Positions 13,616 through 15,773 of a DNA stretch of 15,773 bases are shown piece by piece; the first letter of the stretch is position 1, and each line of letters starts with the position of its first letter. A model generated the notes under the pieces. That model saw only the letters and a program-made list of their open reading frames with translations, was not told where the DNA came from and did not search any database. This DNA comes from Marinibacterium sp039179965 (GTDB lineage: Bacteria; Pseudomonadota; Alphaproteobacteria; Rhodobacterales; Rhodobacteraceae), in contig JBCDEC010000097.1 of NCBI GenBank assembly GCA_039179965.1, forward strand, positions 1 through 15,773, in the 5' to 3' direction. The position numbers and the translations under genes are program-made.

Positions 13616-15773
13616 ATGTGCGCCGACACCCCTTCAGAAACGACACTGCCGGACTATAAGTCCACGCTGAACCTGCCAAAAACCGACTTCCCGATGCGCG
13701 CCGGCCTGCCCAAACGCGAACCCGCATGGCTGGCCCGCTGGGAAGAGATCGGTATCTACGACCGCTTGCGCGAAAAGGATGGGCGCGCGCCGTTCATCCT
13801 GCATGATGGCCCGCCCTATGCGAATGGCCACCTGCACATCGGGCATGCGCTCAACAAGATCCTCAAGGACATGATCGTCCGGTCCCAGCAGATGATGGGA
13901 CGCGATGCGCGCTATGTGCCCGGCTGGGACTGTCACGGCCTGCCGATCGAGTGGAAGATCGAGGAGAAATACCGCTCGAAAGGCCGCGACAAAGATCAGG
14001 TTCCCGTGGTCGAGTTCCGCCGCGAATGCCGGGAATTTGCCGACGGCTGGATCGACGTGCAGCGCGAAGAATTCAAACGCCTGGGTGTGACCGGCAACTG
14101 GGCCGATCCCTATCTGACCATGGATTACCACGCCGAGCGCGTTATCGCCGAGGAGTTCCAGAAGTTCCTGATGACGGGCACGCTGTATCAGGGGTCGAAG
14201 CCGGTGATGTGGTCGCCTGTCGAACAGACGGCGCTAGCAGAAGCCGAAGTGGAATATCATGACAAGGAAAGCTTCACGATCTGGGTGAAGTTCAAGGTCG
14301 TGACGCCCTATGAGGGCACTGGTACCGCCGAAGACCCGTCGCACAAGCTGCAGGGCGCGCATGTGGTGATCTGGACCACCACGCCCTGGACCATGCCGTC
14401 CAACAAGGCAGTGGTCTATGGAGAGCCGATCTCCTACGGGCTCTACAAGGTCACGGGGCGGCCCGAAGAATGCTGGGCCAGGATCGGGGACCGCTTCATT
14501 CTGGCCGATAACCTGGCGGATGACGTCATGTCGCGGGCCCGGTTGGAGCCGTCGATGTATGAGCGCGTCGATGACGTGAGCCAGGGCGAACTGGCGGACC
14601 TCAAGCTGCGCCATCCCCTGGCCGGGACCGACGGCGGGAACGGCGAGTGGGACGGGCTGCGCGACTTCCGCTCGGCCGAGTTTGTCACCGACTCGGAGGG
14701 CACCGGCTTTGTCCATTGCGCGCCGAGCCACGGGATGGAGGAGTTTGAACTCTATCGCGATCTGGGCATGCTCGAAGAGGTCATCACCTATAACGTCATG
14801 GAAGACGGCGCATTCCGCGAGGACCTGCCGTTTTTCGGTGGAAAAAAGATCCTCAAAGCCAATGGCAAGGAAGGCGATGCCAACAAGGCAGTGATCGACA
14901 AGCTGATCGAGGTCGGAGGTCTGCTTGCGCGCGGCAAGATCAAGCATTCCTATCCGCATTCCTGGCGCTCCAAGGCGCCGGTGATCTATCGCAACACGCC
15001 GCAGTGGTTTGCCTCCATCGACCGTGCTGTGGGCGATGGGCAGGACACGTATGGCACCACGATCCGGGAGCGCGCCCTGCGGTCCATCGACGAGTTGGTC
15101 AGCTGGACCCCCAAGACCGGGCGCAACCGGCTCCATTCGATGATTGAGGCCCGACCCGATTGGGTTCTGTCGCGCCAGCGCGCCTGGGGTGTGCCATTGA
15201 CGTGTTTTGTGAAGGCCGGCGCCTTGCCGACGGATCCCGACTTTCTGTTGAAAGACGAGACCGTGAACGCGCGGATTCTTGAGGCCTTTGAGGCCGAGGG
15301 CGCGGATGCCTGGTACGCGGAGGGTGCCAAGAAACGCTTCCTTGGCAATGACTACAATCCTGATGAATGGGTGCAGGTCTTTGATATCCTTGACGTGTGG
15401 TTTGACAGTGGCTCGACCCACGCCTTCGTGCTGCGCGACCGCGAGGATGGCAGCGAGGATGGGCTGGCTGATCTTTACCTTGAAGGCACCGACCAGCATC
15501 GCGGGTGGTTTCATTCCTCGATGTTGCAGGCCTGCGGAACCATCGGGCGCGCGCCTTATCGGGGGGTGCTGACCCACGGGTTCACGCTGGATGAGAAGGG
15601 CAACAAGATGTCCAAATCCTTGGGCAACACGGTCGCGCCTGAGGAAGTGGTGAAGCAATACGGCGCGGATATCCTGCGGCTTTGGGTGGCACAATCGGAC
15701 TATACCGGTGATTTGCGGATCGGGCCGGAGATCCTGAAAGGGACCGCGGACAGCTATCGCCGGCTGCGCAACA
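13616..15773 (+). CDS. ileS: Isoleucyl-tRNA synthetase, 3' end missing
   Basis: The first 719 codons of a class Ia synthetase that charges tRNA-Ile; the window edge cuts off the rest of the anticodon-binding region and any C-terminal zinc domain (a full enzyme is usually over 900 residues). HIGH is at 74-77 in PPYANGHLHIGHALNK. GWDCHGLPIE is at 103-112 and WFDSG at 595-599. KMSKS is at 664-668 (bases 15605-15619). The CP1 editing domain lies between, with GTGFVHCAPSHG at 362-373. There, His367 aligns with E. coli His333, and Glu376 falls where E. coli has Asp342. The ATG at 13616 has AAAGGA 8 bases upstream (13602-13607). The long preceding gap suggests it heads its own transcript. Identity is certain. 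Confidence 0.97.
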   Translation, partial: MCADTPSETTLPDYKSTLNLPKTDFPMRAGLPKREPAWLARWEEIGIYDRLREKDGRAPFILHDGPPYANGHLHIGHALNKILKDMIVRSQQMMGRDARYVPGWDCHGLPIEWKIEEKYRSKGRDKDQVPVVEFRRECREFADGWIDVQREEFKRLGVTGNWADPYLTMDYHAERVIAEEFQKFLMTGTLYQGSKPVMWSPVEQTALAEAEVEYHDKESFTIWVKFKVVTPYEGTGTAEDPSHKLQGAHVVIWTTTPWTMPSNKAVVYGEPISYGLYKVTGRPEECWARIGDRFILADNLADDVMSRARLEPSMYERVDDVSQGELADLKLRHPLAGTDGGNGEWDGLRDFRSAEFVTDSEGTGFVHCAPSHGMEEFELYRDLGMLEEVITYNVMEDGAFREDLPFFGGKKILKANGKEGDANKAVIDKLIEVGGLLARGKIKHSYPHSWRSKAPVIYRNTPQWFASIDRAVGDGQDTYGTTIRERALRSIDELVSWTPKTGRNRLHSMIEARPDWVLSRQRAWGVPLTCFVKAGALPTDPDFLLKDETVNARILEAFEAEGADAWYAEGAKKRFLGNDYNPDEWVQVFDILDVWFDSGSTHAFVLRDREDGSEDGLADLYLEGTDQHRGWFHSSMLQACGTIGRAPYRGVLTHGFTLDEKGNKMSKSLGNTVAPEEVVKQYGADILRLWVAQSDYTGDLRIGPEILKGTADSYRRLRN

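Noticed and set aside
13578..13670. A 30-codon frame starting with ATG and overlapping the ileS start, considered as an ileS leader peptide
   Set aside because: It holds only one Ile codon (ATA) near its end, no terminator/antiterminator pair is visible, and the frame is Arg-rich; attenuation cannot be supported.
14234..15694. A 486-codon minus-strand reading frame
   Set aside because: It is antisense to ileS, which is unmistakable.
1..15773. CRISPR arrays, tRNA or rRNA genes, insertion sequences, prophage or defence genes
   Set aside because: I looked for regular repeats, clover-leaf-like segments, transposase motifs and terminal inverted repeats and saw none.

Overview
The window is GC-rich, dense chromosomal DNA from an alphaproteobacterium. 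The most likely group is Rhodobacteraceae (Roseobacter clade). This rests on the gene content (ycjX-GNAT-ycjF, ileS, the allE type), on a tandem-hairpin intergenic element of a kind I associate with that family, and on short operons with 4-base ATGA overlaps. No tRNA, rRNA, insertion sequence, prophage or CRISPR array is visible. The taxonomic placement is inference.

Layout, left to right. (1) allE, (S)-ureidoglycine aminohydrolase, on the minus strand at the left edge, a purine/allantoin nitrogen-salvage step. (2) A divergent three-gene plus-strand operon at 1050-3224: a small secreted surface-antigen-domain protein, a small multi-pass membrane protein with an acidic tail, and an HlyD-family adaptor. 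No transporter or outer-membrane channel lies beside them. (3) A tandem-hairpin repeat element, then a glutathione S-transferase-like gene. (4) A convergent GhrA-like D-2-hydroxyacid dehydrogenase on the minus strand. (5) Divergent from it, an ACAD10/11-type acyl-CoA dehydrogenase tightly coupled to a double-hotdog thioesterase. (6) A periplasmic diheme cytochrome c. (7) truA on the minus strand, convergent with the cytochrome. (8) A plus-strand operon ycjX-GNAT-ycjF joined by two ATGA overlaps, followed by a class I methyltransferase. (9) About 640 bp without a convincing gene, then the 5' three quarters of ileS, cut by the right edge.

Most of this is housekeeping or ordinary metabolic DNA. 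The parts most worth a second look are the orphan HlyD operon, the acetyltransferase embedded between ycjX and ycjF, the Asp in place of Glu at the catalytic-base position of the acyl-CoA dehydrogenase, a Glu in place of the conserved editing-site Asp in IleRS, and the hairpin repeat elements. I found no clear evidence of a defence system or a wholly new multi-gene system; the HlyD operon is the nearest candidate.
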